From assembly GCA_038214685.1 (NCBI GenBank), contig JBBQRO010000033.1, positions 1 through 29,204 on the forward strand: DNA of 29,204 nt, given 5' to 3'. Positions 1 through 6,369 of this stretch are shown here, one piece after another. The DNA comes from CADCTB01 sp038214685. GTDB taxonomy: Bacteria; Actinomycetota; Acidimicrobiia; Acidimicrobiales; AC-14. The notes beneath the pieces are model-generated. The model searched no databases, had not been told where the DNA came from, and saw only the letters and a program-made list of their open reading frames with translations. Numbering within the stretch: the stretch's first letter is position 1; each line of letters starts with the position of its first letter. A program made the position numbers and the translations under genes.

Positions 1-657
1 CCCCATGGCCAGCGCGGCCGAGCCAAGTACGAGGACGCAGGCGGACCGTCATTGGCCCAGATCGCTGGGCTCCTCAAGGACCACGCTACAGACCGGGATA
101 GGGAGTTGGCGTCGTTGACGCGCGCGGTCACCTTCACCGGCGTGATCGGCAACGCTGACGCGCATGGGAAGAACATCTCTTTCCTGCACGATGACAGCGG
201 CCGGATCACGCTGGCACCGCTGTACGACACCGTTCCCACCTCGCTGTGGCCAAAGCTGCGGAGCACCGCAGCCATGGCCGTGAACGGCCAGAGGGAATTT
301 GAGCGGATCACCCTCCACGACATCGCCAGCGAGGCGTCGCGGTGGGGCCTCGGTTACGACACTGCCATGACGATCGCCCTGGACGCCTGCGAGCAGATCG
401 AGCGCGGCATCACGGAAGTGGTGACGCACGAGGCGCTGGCCACACGAATCTCCGCTGATGTTGATCGGCTCCTGGACGCTGGAGCCGGCCGCCCCCGAGT
501 TGTGGACGAGCCAGAACGAGTTCGTGCCGTCCCCAATGCTCCCGCCGCAACGAGGGCTCCACGTGGCTCGACGGCCCGCTGCGGCAAGACCGTCCGATCC
601 ACAGGTCGACCATGCCTCCTGCGCGTTGCCCACCTTGGCCACTGTCGGAGCCGCTGA
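1..657 (+). CDS. HipA-type serine/threonine kinase, C-terminal part (5' truncated)
   Basis: The reading frame is open from base 1, so the N-terminus lies outside the window. The visible part is the C-lobe of a HipA kinase. HipA proteins phosphorylate targets such as glutamyl-tRNA synthetase and are paired with an HTH antitoxin, HipB, which would lie upstream and is not seen. Support: a KYEDAGGPSLAQIAGLL segment, the catalytic/metal segment IGNADAHGKNISFLH (D, H, K and N in the family spacing), and LAPLYDTVPT, whose Asp is the second metal ligand. The family fold should end near VDRLLDAG (about base 480). The last roughly 58 residues are Pro/Arg/Ala-rich and carry a CGKT...TGRPC...GHC cysteine pattern. 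They may be a small zinc-binding tail or read-through of a decayed 3' end. The kinase call is firm; the exact stop is less so. Confidence 0.85.
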   Translation, partial: PHGQRGRAKYEDAGGPSLAQIAGLLKDHATDRDRELASLTRAVTFTGVIGNADAHGKNISFLHDDSGRITLAPLYDTVPTSLWPKLRSTAAMAVNGQREFERITLHDIASEASRWGLGYDTAMTIALDACEQIERGITEVVTHEALATRISADVDRLLDAGAGRPRVVDEPERVRAVPNAPAATRAPRGSTARCGKTVRSTGRPCLLRVAHLGHCRSR

Positions 658-766
658 CACTGGCGTCGCTCGGGACAAGGCGTAAGGCGTCTTCGAGCCG
701 CAGCCACCTCGGCCAAGGACTCCGCCGGCACGCTGGCGGCCGTTCCCGCCGGCTGGGACTTCCAGA

Positions 767-789
767 CCGGCCCGTAAAGCCCGGGCCGG
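767..789. terminator. Hairpin between convergent genes
   Basis: CCGGCCCG (767-774) pairs perfectly with CGGGCCGG (782-789) around a 7-nt loop. It sits directly after the stop codon of the minus-strand glycosidase gene (793) and downstream of the hipA-like gene. There is no T tract, as is usual for GC-rich actinobacterial terminators. It probably ends transcription from both sides. Confidence 0.5.
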
Positions 790-792
790 CGC

Positions 793-2088
793 CTACCTCA
801 CGGGCTGGGGCTGGCCGCCGAGAAGGTTGAGGATCGGCTGCAGGAGGGCGTTCACCAGGTCGGGCAGCAGCGACGCCGGGTCAGTCGGAGCGGTTCTCGG
901 CGCCGCGGGCGGACCAGCCGGCGTCGGAGCGGCCTGCCCGGGGGGCACCAAAACGAGAGCGGAGACGACCCGCCTCTGGCCACCGTCGCTGGGCTGGTTG
1001 CGGACCGTTCCTCCGGTGACGAAGGTGGTCGAGCCCCCGCCGTCGAGGTTGACGGCGTCAACTGCGCCCAGCCCGGCCATGAGGTTCGTCGCCTCGGCGA
1101 GAGTGAGGCCTGCACTTCCGCTCTGGCGCCCGTCGACCGTCACCAGCAGGGTCTCGCCGGCGGCGGTGATCCCGACCATGGTCCGGGGATGGCGACCCTG
1201 GACGAAGGGGTCCGGGTCGGCGACGGGATAACCGGGACGCCCGTTGTCGAGGAGGTGCGGCGACGCGCCTGTCGACTGGGTGGCGGCGGTCTGCACGAGG
1301 AGCGACCCGCCTCGCTGGGCCGCGCTCTGGGCGAAGGCAGCGACGGCTTGCGCACCCGCACCCCGCCCGGACAGCACGACCTGACCCGGCCCGATGAGCG
1401 AGTTGCCACCCGACCGCAGGGTTGCACCCCGAATCTGGGTGGTGCCCCGGGGCAGGACCTGGTCGGAGTCCAACTGGAGCACCACTTCGGTCGTGGCGGT
1501 ATCAGTGAGCGTCGAGGGCCCCCACCTGCGCGAGTACAGATTGACGGAATCACCGATGAGCGGGCGGTTGACCCGGAACGCGCTCACCGCCTGCCCACCG
1601 GGCGAGCCCACCTGAACGCGGAAGTCGAGCCCTTCGCCAATCGTCCCCCGGCCGGCAGCGTCGAGGCTCAACTGCACGTGGGGGATGCCGGGAGTGGCCA
1701 CAAGTTCGCCGGCGGAGATCATCGACCCGACGAGGGCGCCACCGGGGCCGGTGAAGTCGCCGTTCACGGCCACCACGCACCGGGCCCGGGCGCACATCGA
1801 ACTTGTCGTCTCGGGGCCCGAGGACGGCCCTGTCAGCACGTCGCTCGACAGGACCGGGCGCAAGCGGTTGGCCACCCCCGGCGCCAGGCGGGCCACATGG
1901 ACGTTTTGTCCCGGCTGCTCGCCGCGAAGGGTGAGGTGGTGCACCCCCGCCTCGAGCCTCTCCTGGGCCACGACCCGGTAGCCGGCGGGTACTGGCCCTT
2001 CAGCCCGGGCCGGGACGGCGACCACGGTGGCCGTCACCGCCATCAGCAGCGAGGCCGCCGAAGCGCCGATTCGGGTTCTAGCCTTCAA
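793..2088 (-). CDS. Secreted phosphodiester glycosidase family protein (NAGPA domain)
   Basis: This 431-aa protein begins with a Sec signal peptide (charged MKARTR, hydrophobic core, cleavage near PARA-EG, about residue 29), so it acts outside the cytoplasm. The body matches the phosphodiester glycosidase / N-acetylglucosamine-1-phosphodiester alpha-N-acetylglucosaminidase family (DUF2233). It has CVVAVNGDF with a following G-rich turn near residues 105-120, LLVTVDGRQ, an alpha-helix TLAEATNLMAGLG, and the hallmark VNLDGGGSTTF. Family members cleave sugar-phosphate diesters; the substrate here is unknown, with cell-wall polymer or glycolipid as possibilities. A Pro-rich linker leads to a hydrophobic C-terminal segment (LLPDLVNALLQPILNLL). 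The start is TTG at 2088, preceded by a good GGAAGG ribosome site 6 nt upstream. It follows the octapeptide-repeat gene by 90 bp on the same strand. Confidence 0.85.
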   Translation of the reverse strand: MKARTRIGASAASLLMAVTATVVAVPARAEGPVPAGYRVVAQERLEAGVHHLTLRGEQPGQNVHVARLAPGVANRLRPVLSSDVLTGPSSGPETTSSMCARARCVVAVNGDFTGPGGALVGSMISAGELVATPGIPHVQLSLDAAGRGTIGEGLDFRVQVGSPGGQAVSAFRVNRPLIGDSVNLYSRRWGPSTLTDTATTEVVLQLDSDQVLPRGTTQIRGATLRSGGNSLIGPGQVVLSGRGAGAQAVAAFAQSAAQRGGSLLVQTAATQSTGASPHLLDNGRPGYPVADPDPFVQGRHPRTMVGITAAGETLLVTVDGRQSGSAGLTLAEATNLMAGLGAVDAVNLDGGGSTTFVTGGTVRNQPSDGGQRRVVSALVLVPPGQAAPTPAGPPAAPRTAPTDPASLLPDLVNALLQPILNLLGGQPQPVR

Positions 2089-2141
2089 CCCGGTCCTTCC
2101 GTCGGGGCGCGCGGCGCGGCCCGACTGTCCTCTTGCCTGCC

Positions 2142-2149
2142 GGTATACC
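2142..2149 (-). promoter_or_regulatory. Possible -10 box or operator (GGTATACC) before the glycosidase gene
   Basis: A perfect 8-bp palindrome, GGTATACC, is the only AT-containing element in the 90-bp gap. On the minus strand TATACC could be a -10 box about 54 nt before the TTG start at 2088. No convincing -35 is seen, so this is tentative. Confidence 0.25.
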
Positions 2150-2178
2150 CGGGGACGATGCCGGCGAAACCCTCTACG

Positions 2179-3192
2179 TCAGGGGCGGACAGCCACCGTG
2201 GTCGACGCCGCCACATTCGCCGGCGGGCCCACCTGCACCAGCCGCAGGATGTCGGCGGGAAGCCGGCTCTGCACGTCACCCGGGAGCCCCCGCAGCAGGT
2301 CGAGGGGGAACAGGGCCAGCAGGTCGCCGGGAAGGCCCTTGACGGACTCGGCGGGGAGCCGGAGCAGGGTCTCGACCGGGAGCGTCCTCAGCGTGTCGAC
2401 GGAGAGGCGGGCCAGGAGGTCGCCGGGGGCGGCTCTCAGGACGTCGGCCGGGAGCTTGGCCAGGACGTCGGCCGGAAGAGTCCGGAGAACATCGGGGGCC
2501 AGGCGGGCCAACACGTCGCCGGGCAGAGTTCTGAGCACCTCCACGGGGAGCCGGGCCAGGTTCTCCGGTGAGAGGGTCTTGAGAATCTCGAGCGGCAGGC
2601 GGGCGAGGGCGTCGGGGGCCAACGCGTCGTGATCGGCCTGGGCCGCGGATCGGACGGGCGCAGTCGTACCAGGCGGCGATGTGGGGCGCGGTCGCACCGT
2701 CACTCCGGGGACGGTCAGGACGTCGGACGGACGCACGGTGATGCTCTGGTCGGCGCCGAGGACAACCGGGGTGGCCGGGCCGCTGACGCTGAGGGAGGTC
2801 TTCGACCCGGTTCCGGGCAGCACCTGAGCCGCAGCGGCGAGGGTGACGGCCAGCGCCGCGGTGGTGGTGACCACGGCCACCTTGGCCAGCCGACGCCCCG
2901 GCTTCCTCCCGGTCGAGGCCGATCGCCGCGACGCCGCCGCGCCCTCGTCGCGGGTGCCGGCAACCGGGGACGTCCCGAATGCGTCGCCGGGGCCCTCGGA
3001 GAACAGACGCGCCAGCTCGACGGACGGCTGGGGATCGAAGCGCGGATAGGGCGCCCGGATCTCGTCCAAGAAGCGATCCACCGACGCCAGCTCCTCGCGG
3101 ACTGCGCCGCCACCGGCAAGGAGCACCTCGATCTCGCAATCCTCCACCGGCCGACGGGCCCGGTCGCCGACGCCCCCCACCGTGTCACTCAC
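2179..3192 (-). CDS. Single-TM protein with 16 tandem octapeptide repeats; anti-sigma-like position
   Basis: The 337-aa protein starts at GTG 3192, overlapping the ECF sigma stop by GTGA. The frame stays open further upstream, but only as antisense of the sigma gene. Residues 1-100 are acidic, then basic (EVLLAGGGAVREELASVDR, then GRKPGRRLAK). They look like the short cytoplasmic part of an actinobacterial anti-sigma factor. Residues 104-123 form one TM helix, and the basic flank predicts N-inside. Residues 124-190 are a Ser/Thr/Pro-rich linker. Residues 191-318 (bases 2239-2622) are 16 uninterrupted 8-residue units, consensus L-P-x-D/E-x-L-x-x, alternating LAR and LRT endings (a 16-residue super-repeat). 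The tail (319-337) is short and polar. The repeats should be outside the membrane. I recognise no named family for them. Regulation of the co-encoded sigma factor is inferred from position and topology only. Confidence 0.75.
   Translation of the reverse strand: MSDTVGGVGDRARRPVEDCEIEVLLAGGGAVREELASVDRFLDEIRAPYPRFDPQPSVELARLFSEGPGDAFGTSPVAGTRDEGAAASRRSASTGRKPGRRLAKVAVVTTTAALAVTLAAAAQVLPGTGSKTSLSVSGPATPVVLGADQSITVRPSDVLTVPGVTVRPRPTSPPGTTAPVRSAAQADHDALAPDALARLPLEILKTLSPENLARLPVEVLRTLPGDVLARLAPDVLRTLPADVLAKLPADVLRAAPGDLLARLSVDTLRTLPVETLLRLPAESVKGLPGDLLALFPLDLLRGLPGDVQSRLPADILRLVQVGPPANVAASTTVAVRP
2239..2622 (-). repeat. 16 x 24-bp coding repeats (octapeptide array)
   Basis: Translated in the gene frame, this interval gives 16 consecutive octapeptides without gaps, for example LPVEVLRT, LPGDVLAR, LAPDVLRT, LPADVLAK, LPADVLRA. 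Position 1 is almost always Leu, position 4 Asp/Glu, position 6 mainly Leu, and position 2 or 3 Pro. Odd-numbered units tend to end in AR and even-numbered units in a basic residue plus T/A/G. This implies growth by duplication of a 48-bp pair. Units are diverged at DNA level, so the array is not a recent expansion. Confidence 0.9.
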
Positions 3193-3881
3193 AATGCCAC
3201 CTTCTGCTGGTCCAGGCGCCGCCGGATGCCCTCCAGCCCCTTGCGCTGAAGGGACTTCACCGCGGCCGCCGTCTTCCCCGTGGCCTCGGCCACCTGGTCG
3301 ACCGTGAGGTCGGCCACCAGCCGAAGGAGCAGGACCCGACGCTGATCCGAGGTGAGGCAGGCCAGGACGTCGTGCATGCGGCCCAGGGCCATGCTGGCCA
3401 TGGCGTCGCTCTCGGCGTCGCCGCCGGCGAGACCCTCCAGAGATTCCGGCGGGAGGCCGGCGATGGGCGGCCGGCGCCCCGCCTGGCGTCGGTCGTCGAT
3501 CACCCGGCGGTGGGCGATGGTGAACACCCAGGAACGGAACTCGGCTTCGCCGCCGGAGAAGGACGCCAACCCGGTGAAGACGCCGAGGAACACCTCGTTG
3601 GTCAGGCTCTCGGGGTCGGCCGCGCCGTTCAGCCACAGGTACCGGGAGACCGCCGGCGACAGGGCGCGGTAGAGCGGCTCGAAGGCCCGGGGCTGCCCAG
3701 CTCGTGCCGCGGCCATCAACGTGTCGAACGTAGGTTCGACCGGCAGGTAGACCCTCCCTGGGCTGGTGGCGCTCGGCCCGATCAGGCGGATAACGCTACA
3801 GGCCGCCGTTCTCCGAGCGCCACAGAACCGGGGCGACGCGGTACGGCGCGCCCGACGTCTGCAGGCGGTGCGGACCGTCAC
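3189..3881 (-). CDS. ECF-type RNA polymerase sigma factor
   Basis: It directs core RNA polymerase to alternative promoters. Sigma region 2 is visible as AFEPLYRALSPAVSRYLWLNGAADPESLTNEVFLGVFTGLASF with EFRSWVFTIAHRRVIDDRR. Region 4 is LTSDQRRVLLLRLVADLTVDQVAEATGKTAAAVKSLQRKG, with the HTH in the second half. As given, it starts at GTG 3881, overlapping the upstream sigma stop by GTGA (230 aa). The first 45 or so residues are Arg-rich and unlike the family. A better-supported start may be CTG at 3746, with a GGGAGGG ribosome site at 3752-3758 and a TAGCGT -10-like box at 3793-3798; ATG at 3716 is a shorter option. It overlaps the downstream membrane-protein gene by 4 bp, the usual arrangement for a sigma/anti-sigma pair. 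Confidence 0.88.
   Translation of the reverse strand: MTVRTACRRRARRTASPRFCGARRTAACSVIRLIGPSATSPGRVYLPVEPTFDTLMAAARAGQPRAFEPLYRALSPAVSRYLWLNGAADPESLTNEVFLGVFTGLASFSGGEAEFRSWVFTIAHRRVIDDRRQAGRRPPIAGLPPESLEGLAGGDAESDAMASMALGRMHDVLACLTSDQRRVLLLRLVADLTVDQVAEATGKTAAAVKSLQRKGLEGIRRRLDQQKVAL
3752..3758 (-). promoter_or_regulatory. Strong ribosome binding site (GGGAGGG) before an in-frame CTG
   Basis: Reading the minus strand, GGGAGGG is followed 5 nt later by CTG (3746) in frame with the ECF sigma factor. This is the best ribosome site in the region and suggests a short sigma factor of 185 aa starting LPVEPTFDTLM. CTG starts are rare, so the GTG at 3881 is kept as the nominal start. Confidence 0.4.
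3793..3798 (-). promoter_or_regulatory. Possible internal -10 box (TAGCGT) for the ECF sigma gene
   Basis: On the minus strand TAGCGT is preceded directly by TG. It lies 46 nt upstream of the ribosome-site-supported CTG. It would allow the ECF sigma factor and membrane protein to be transcribed apart from the upstream sigma gene. No clear -35 is seen. Confidence 0.3.
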
Positions 3882-4831
3882 GCCGACAAGAGCACGTCGT
3901 CGCGGGTCTCGTCCGAGGCCGCTTCTCGGAGCTTGGCCAGGGCGGCGACCTGGATCTGCCGCACCCGCTCACCGGTGAGACCCAGCCGCCGGCCCGTCTC
4001 CCCCAGGCTGAGGGCCTCGCCGCCGACCAGGCCGAACCGCAGCCGGAGCACTTCCCGCTCGCGCTCGCCCAGCACCTCGAAGAGGCGATCCACCTCGCTG
4101 CGCCATGAGGGACGGGCGGAGGCGTCGAACTGCAGGTGGGCGTCGGGGTCGGCCACCCGATCGCCGACCTCCATGCCGCCTTCGCCACCGAGCTGCTCCG
4201 AGAGCGACCCCGGCACCATCGACCACATCAGCAGCTCCTCGACCCGTGTCGTGCTCACGCCAAGGTGCTCGGCGAGCTCGACGGTGGTCGCGACCCGACC
4301 GTGCGCGGCGGCCAGCTCAGCCGATGCCGTGCGCAGCTCGCGCAGTTGGGCCCAGATGCGGGGCGGAAGGCGGATAGTGCGGCTGTGGCTGGCGACGGCG
4401 TCGTTGATGGCCTGGCGGATCCACCACTTGGCGTAGGTGGAGAACTTCCAGCCCGTTCGCCAGTCGAACTTCTCGACCGCCCTGATCAGGCCGAGGTTGC
4501 CCTCCTGGATGAGGTCGCCCAACGGCACGTTCGACGCGTGGCATCGCTGAGCCAGCACGACGACGAGGCGCAGGTTGGACTCGACGAAGAGGGCCTTGGC
4601 CAGGGCGCCGGCGCTGGCGATGCGCTCGAGCTGCTCCTGGAGACCGCCGACCGTGTCCCCCTGCTCGGCCAGGCGGCCCAGCTCGGCTCGTGCCGCGTTC
4701 CCGGCCTCGACGGCCTGGGCCAGCGCCGTCTCCTGAGCCTTGTCGAGGAGAGGGTGGCAGCCGACGGAGCGGAGGTACAGGCCGACCGAGTCACCGGGCT
4801 CCCGGTAAGCCCGACGGGCGGAGGCGGTCAT
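3878..4831 (-). CDS. Group-2-like sigma-70 factor (SigB/HrdC type)
   Basis: A 317-aa sigma-70 protein lacking region 1.1, as in non-essential group 2 factors. Region 1.2 is DSVGLYLRSVGCHPLLDKAQETALA (about 14-38). Region 2 is FVESNLRLVVVLAQRC through DLIQEGNLGLIRAVEKFDWRTGWKFSTYAKWWIRQAIN (about 90-150). Region 3 runs from SRTIRLPPR. Region 4 ends with the HTH SLGETGRRLGLTGERVRQIQ (about 275-295). All promoter-melting aromatic residues of region 2.3 (FSTYAKWWIRQA) are present, so it should be active. The start is ATG 4831; the open frame further upstream runs through the divergent thioredoxin-like gene and is not used. Its stop overlaps the ECF sigma GTG. Genes for two sigma factors in direct translational coupling are uncommon. 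Confidence 0.93.
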   Translation of the reverse strand: MTASARRAYREPGDSVGLYLRSVGCHPLLDKAQETALAQAVEAGNAARAELGRLAEQGDTVGGLQEQLERIASAGALAKALFVESNLRLVVVLAQRCHASNVPLGDLIQEGNLGLIRAVEKFDWRTGWKFSTYAKWWIRQAINDAVASHSRTIRLPPRIWAQLRELRTASAELAAAHGRVATTVELAEHLGVSTTRVEELLMWSMVPGSLSEQLGGEGGMEVGDRVADPDAHLQFDASARPSWRSEVDRLFEVLGEREREVLRLRFGLVGGEALSLGETGRRLGLTGERVRQIQVAALAKLREAASDETRDDVLLSA

Positions 4832-4925
4832 CGCAGCATCGTGCCGAGGTAATCGCCGGCCGGGCCGGGAACGATCCCCCGACGGGGAGAAAAGCTCGGG
4901 CGACCCGATTCCGCTCTGCGGGCGG

Positions 4926-4931
4926 GATACT
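4926..4931 (+). promoter_or_regulatory. Leaderless-type -10 box (GATACT) for the thioredoxin-like gene
   Basis: GATACT is followed by 6 nt and then the TTG start at 4938, so the transcript would begin at or next to the start codon. The sequence ACTGGGGT that follows recurs before hrpB (6360-6367). Confidence 0.4.
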
Positions 4932-4937
4932 GGGGTC

Positions 4938-5369
4938 TTGGAACGATTCCTGCTCGCGGCTGCGGTGGTGCTGGTGGCCGTCATCGTGGCCGCAGTCTTG
5001 GAGCGCCGGCGCCCGGAGGCGCCCACCCAGGGGGCCTGGGCCGTCCCCGCCCAGCTCGACCGGGCCGACTTCGCTCGCCCGGACGCGCCCTGGCTGGTGG
5101 CGGTGTTCACCTCCGCCACCTGTGACTCCTGCGCCAAGGCCGTCGAGCGGGCCCAGGTGCTGGCCAGCGAGGCGGTGGCAGTTGACGAGGCCGAGGTCAC
5201 GTCCCGCCCCGACCTCCACCGCCGCTACCACATCGATGCCGTGCCGATCGTGCTGGTGGCCGACGCCGACGGCGTGGTCCGCACGTCCTTCACCGGGCCG
5301 CCGTCGGCCATCGATCTATGGGCGGCGGTGGCCGGCGTGCGGGATTCCGACGGCGAGGGCGCTGGCTGA
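4938..5369 (+). CDS. Membrane-anchored thioredoxin-like protein
   Basis: The 143-aa protein has an N-terminal TM anchor (about residues 4-20, FLLAAAVVLVAVIVAAV) and a thioredoxin-like domain probably facing outside. Visible elements are PWLVAVFTSATCDSCAKAVE, with a redox-type CxxC (Cys62-Asp-Ser-Cys65), followed by a Val-rich strand, RYHIDAVPIVLVADADG containing the cis-proline, and a final helix. The CDSC pair differs from the CGPC of thioredoxin and the CPYC of glutaredoxin, so it may be a reductase or a maturation factor for a specific partner. The start is TTG 4938, with no ribosome site but a -10 box just upstream. It is divergent from the sigma gene across a 106-bp gap and followed by the small membrane protein gene after 69 bp. 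Confidence 0.75.
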   Translation: MERFLLAAAVVLVAVIVAAVLERRRPEAPTQGAWAVPAQLDRADFARPDAPWLVAVFTSATCDSCAKAVERAQVLASEAVAVDEAEVTSRPDLHRRYHIDAVPIVLVADADGVVRTSFTGPPSAIDLWAAVAGVRDSDGEGAG

Positions 5370-5383
5370 GCTCACCCCGGGTC

Positions 5384-5414
5384 CGATACGGCACGTTCCT
5401 GCCATACCGCACGT
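5384..5414. repeat. Two direct 13-bp repeats upstream of the small membrane protein gene
   Basis: CGATACGGCACGT (5384-5396) and CCATACCGCACGT (5402-5414) match at 11 of 13 positions with an 18-bp period. They end 24 bp before the ATG at 5439. This could be a tandem regulator site; no specific protein is suggested. Confidence 0.25.
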
Positions 5415-5438
5415 GGTGACCAGGAGCTACCGTCGGCC

Positions 5439-5756
5439 ATGGCCAGTTCGCAGGTGGAGGATCTCGAAGCGGCCGACTTCCCCCTCACCGACGACGAGCT
5501 GTCCGAACAAGCGCTTGCCGCCGACCCCGACGCAGGCGTGGCCGACGATGCCGTTCCCCTGAACGAGCTCCTGGGCTCGACGGCAGGCGTCGGCACGGGC
5601 GAGCTCCTCCCCGGTTGGTACATGCCGGCCCCCATGGGCACCGCCCGCCTCCTCCGGGGCTGGCGCCGCAGAGTGGTGCTGCTCATCGTGGCTTCGTTCT
5701 TGCTCATCAACGCCTACGGCCTGTGCAGCACCTACGGCTGGGTCGGCTTCGGCTGA
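5439..5756 (+). CDS. Small single-TM protein of unknown function
   Basis: This 105-aa protein has an acidic N-terminal half (QVEDLEAADFPLTDDELSEQ), a Gly-rich middle (GVGTGELLPGWYMPAPMG), a basic stretch RLLRGWRRR and one TM helix near residues 80-95 (VVLLIVASFLLINAYGLC). The basic residues before the helix predict a cytoplasmic N-terminus. An AGGAG ribosome site lies about 12 nt before the ATG. It sits between the thioredoxin-like gene and pyrE, but nothing ties it to pyrimidine synthesis. I do not recognise the family. Confidence 0.65.
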   Translation: MASSQVEDLEAADFPLTDDELSEQALAADPDAGVADDAVPLNELLGSTAGVGTGELLPGWYMPAPMGTARLLRGWRRRVVLLIVASFLLINAYGLCSTYGWVGFG

Positions 5757-5783
5757 GCGACTTGACGGCTGAGCGACTTGACG
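5752..5783 (+). repeat. Perfect 16-bp tandem duplication spanning a stop codon and the pyrE start
   Basis: GCTGAGCGACTTGACG occurs twice in immediate succession (5752-5767 and 5768-5783), followed by a partial third copy, GCTGA. Copy 1 contains the stop codon of the small membrane protein. Copy 2 contains the TTG used by pyrE. The TTG in copy 1 (5762) runs into a stop after eight codons. Confidence 0.9.
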
Positions 5784-6299
5784 GCTGACCAACGTGCCGA
5801 CTTGGCCCGCCGCGTCGGACAGGCCTGCCGGCTGGCCGGGACGTTCACGCTGCGGTCGGGGCAGGTTTCGACGACGTACTTCGACAAGTACCTCTTCGAG
5901 GCGGACCCCGTGCTGCTGGCCGCGGTGGCCGACGCCGCGACCGCGCTCATTCCTGCCGACACCGAGGTGCTGGTCGGCCTCGAGCTGGGTGGGGTGCCCG
6001 TCGCCACCGCGCTGTCCCTCGCCACCGGCCTGCCGGTGTCCTTCGTGCGCAAGGAAGCGAAGAAGTACGGGACGGCGAAGCTCGCCGAGGGGGCCGACAT
6101 CGACGGCCGGCGCGTTCTCGTCGTCGAGGACATCGTCACCACGGGCGGCCAGGTCGTCCTGTCCGCCCGTGACCTGCGGGAGCGCGGAGCATCGTTGGTC
6201 GGGGCGCTGTGCGTCATCGACCGCAGTAACGGCGGCCATCAGCTCGCGGATGAAGGGCTGAATCTCATCTCGCTGTTCACCGCCGACGACCTGGGCTGA
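5778..6299 (+). CDS. pyrE: Orotate phosphoribosyltransferase
   Basis: PyrE transfers orotate to PRPP to give orotidine-5'-monophosphate, the fifth step of UMP synthesis in the cytoplasm. At 173 aa it is at the short end of the family. The N-terminal FTLRSGQVSTTYFDKYLFEADP is the orotate-side loop. VGLELGGVPVATALSLATGLPVSFVRKEAKKYGTAK is the core and flexible catalytic loop with the RKxxKxYG lysines. RVLVVEDIVTTGGQV is the PRPP-binding motif. The start is TTG 5778, inside the second copy of a 16-bp duplication and 21 nt after the upstream stop. The pyrimidine genes pyrB/C/F are not nearby. Confidence 0.93.
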   Translation: MTADQRADLARRVGQACRLAGTFTLRSGQVSTTYFDKYLFEADPVLLAAVADAATALIPADTEVLVGLELGGVPVATALSLATGLPVSFVRKEAKKYGTAKLAEGADIDGRRVLVVEDIVTTGGQVVLSARDLRERGASLVGALCVIDRSNGGHQLADEGLNLISLFTADDLG

Positions 6300-6356
6300 T
6301 CGCCGGCCTGGGTCCAGCTCGCCCGTGCCCCACCGTAGGGATACCCCCCCCGCTGC

Positions 6357-6362
6357 GACACT
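6357..6362 (+). promoter_or_regulatory. Leaderless-type -10 box (GACACT) for hrpB
   Basis: GACACT is followed by GGGGTTC and then GTG 6370. Spacing and flank (ACTGGGGT) match the box before the thioredoxin-like gene at 4926-4931. It favours 6370 over the more upstream in-frame GTG at 6325. Confidence 0.4.
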
Positions 6363-6369
6363 GGGGTTC

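Noticed and set aside
1189..2571. 460-aa plus-strand open frame opposite the glycosidase gene
   Set aside because: Antisense of a gene with a signal peptide and LDGGGST motif; the frame has no recognisable domain and is a product of high GC.
3193..3636. N-terminal extension of the octapeptide-repeat protein to 485 aa
   Set aside because: This part is antisense-type Arg/Pro/Gly-rich sequence overlapping the ECF sigma gene; GTG 3192 with GTGA overlap is the natural start.
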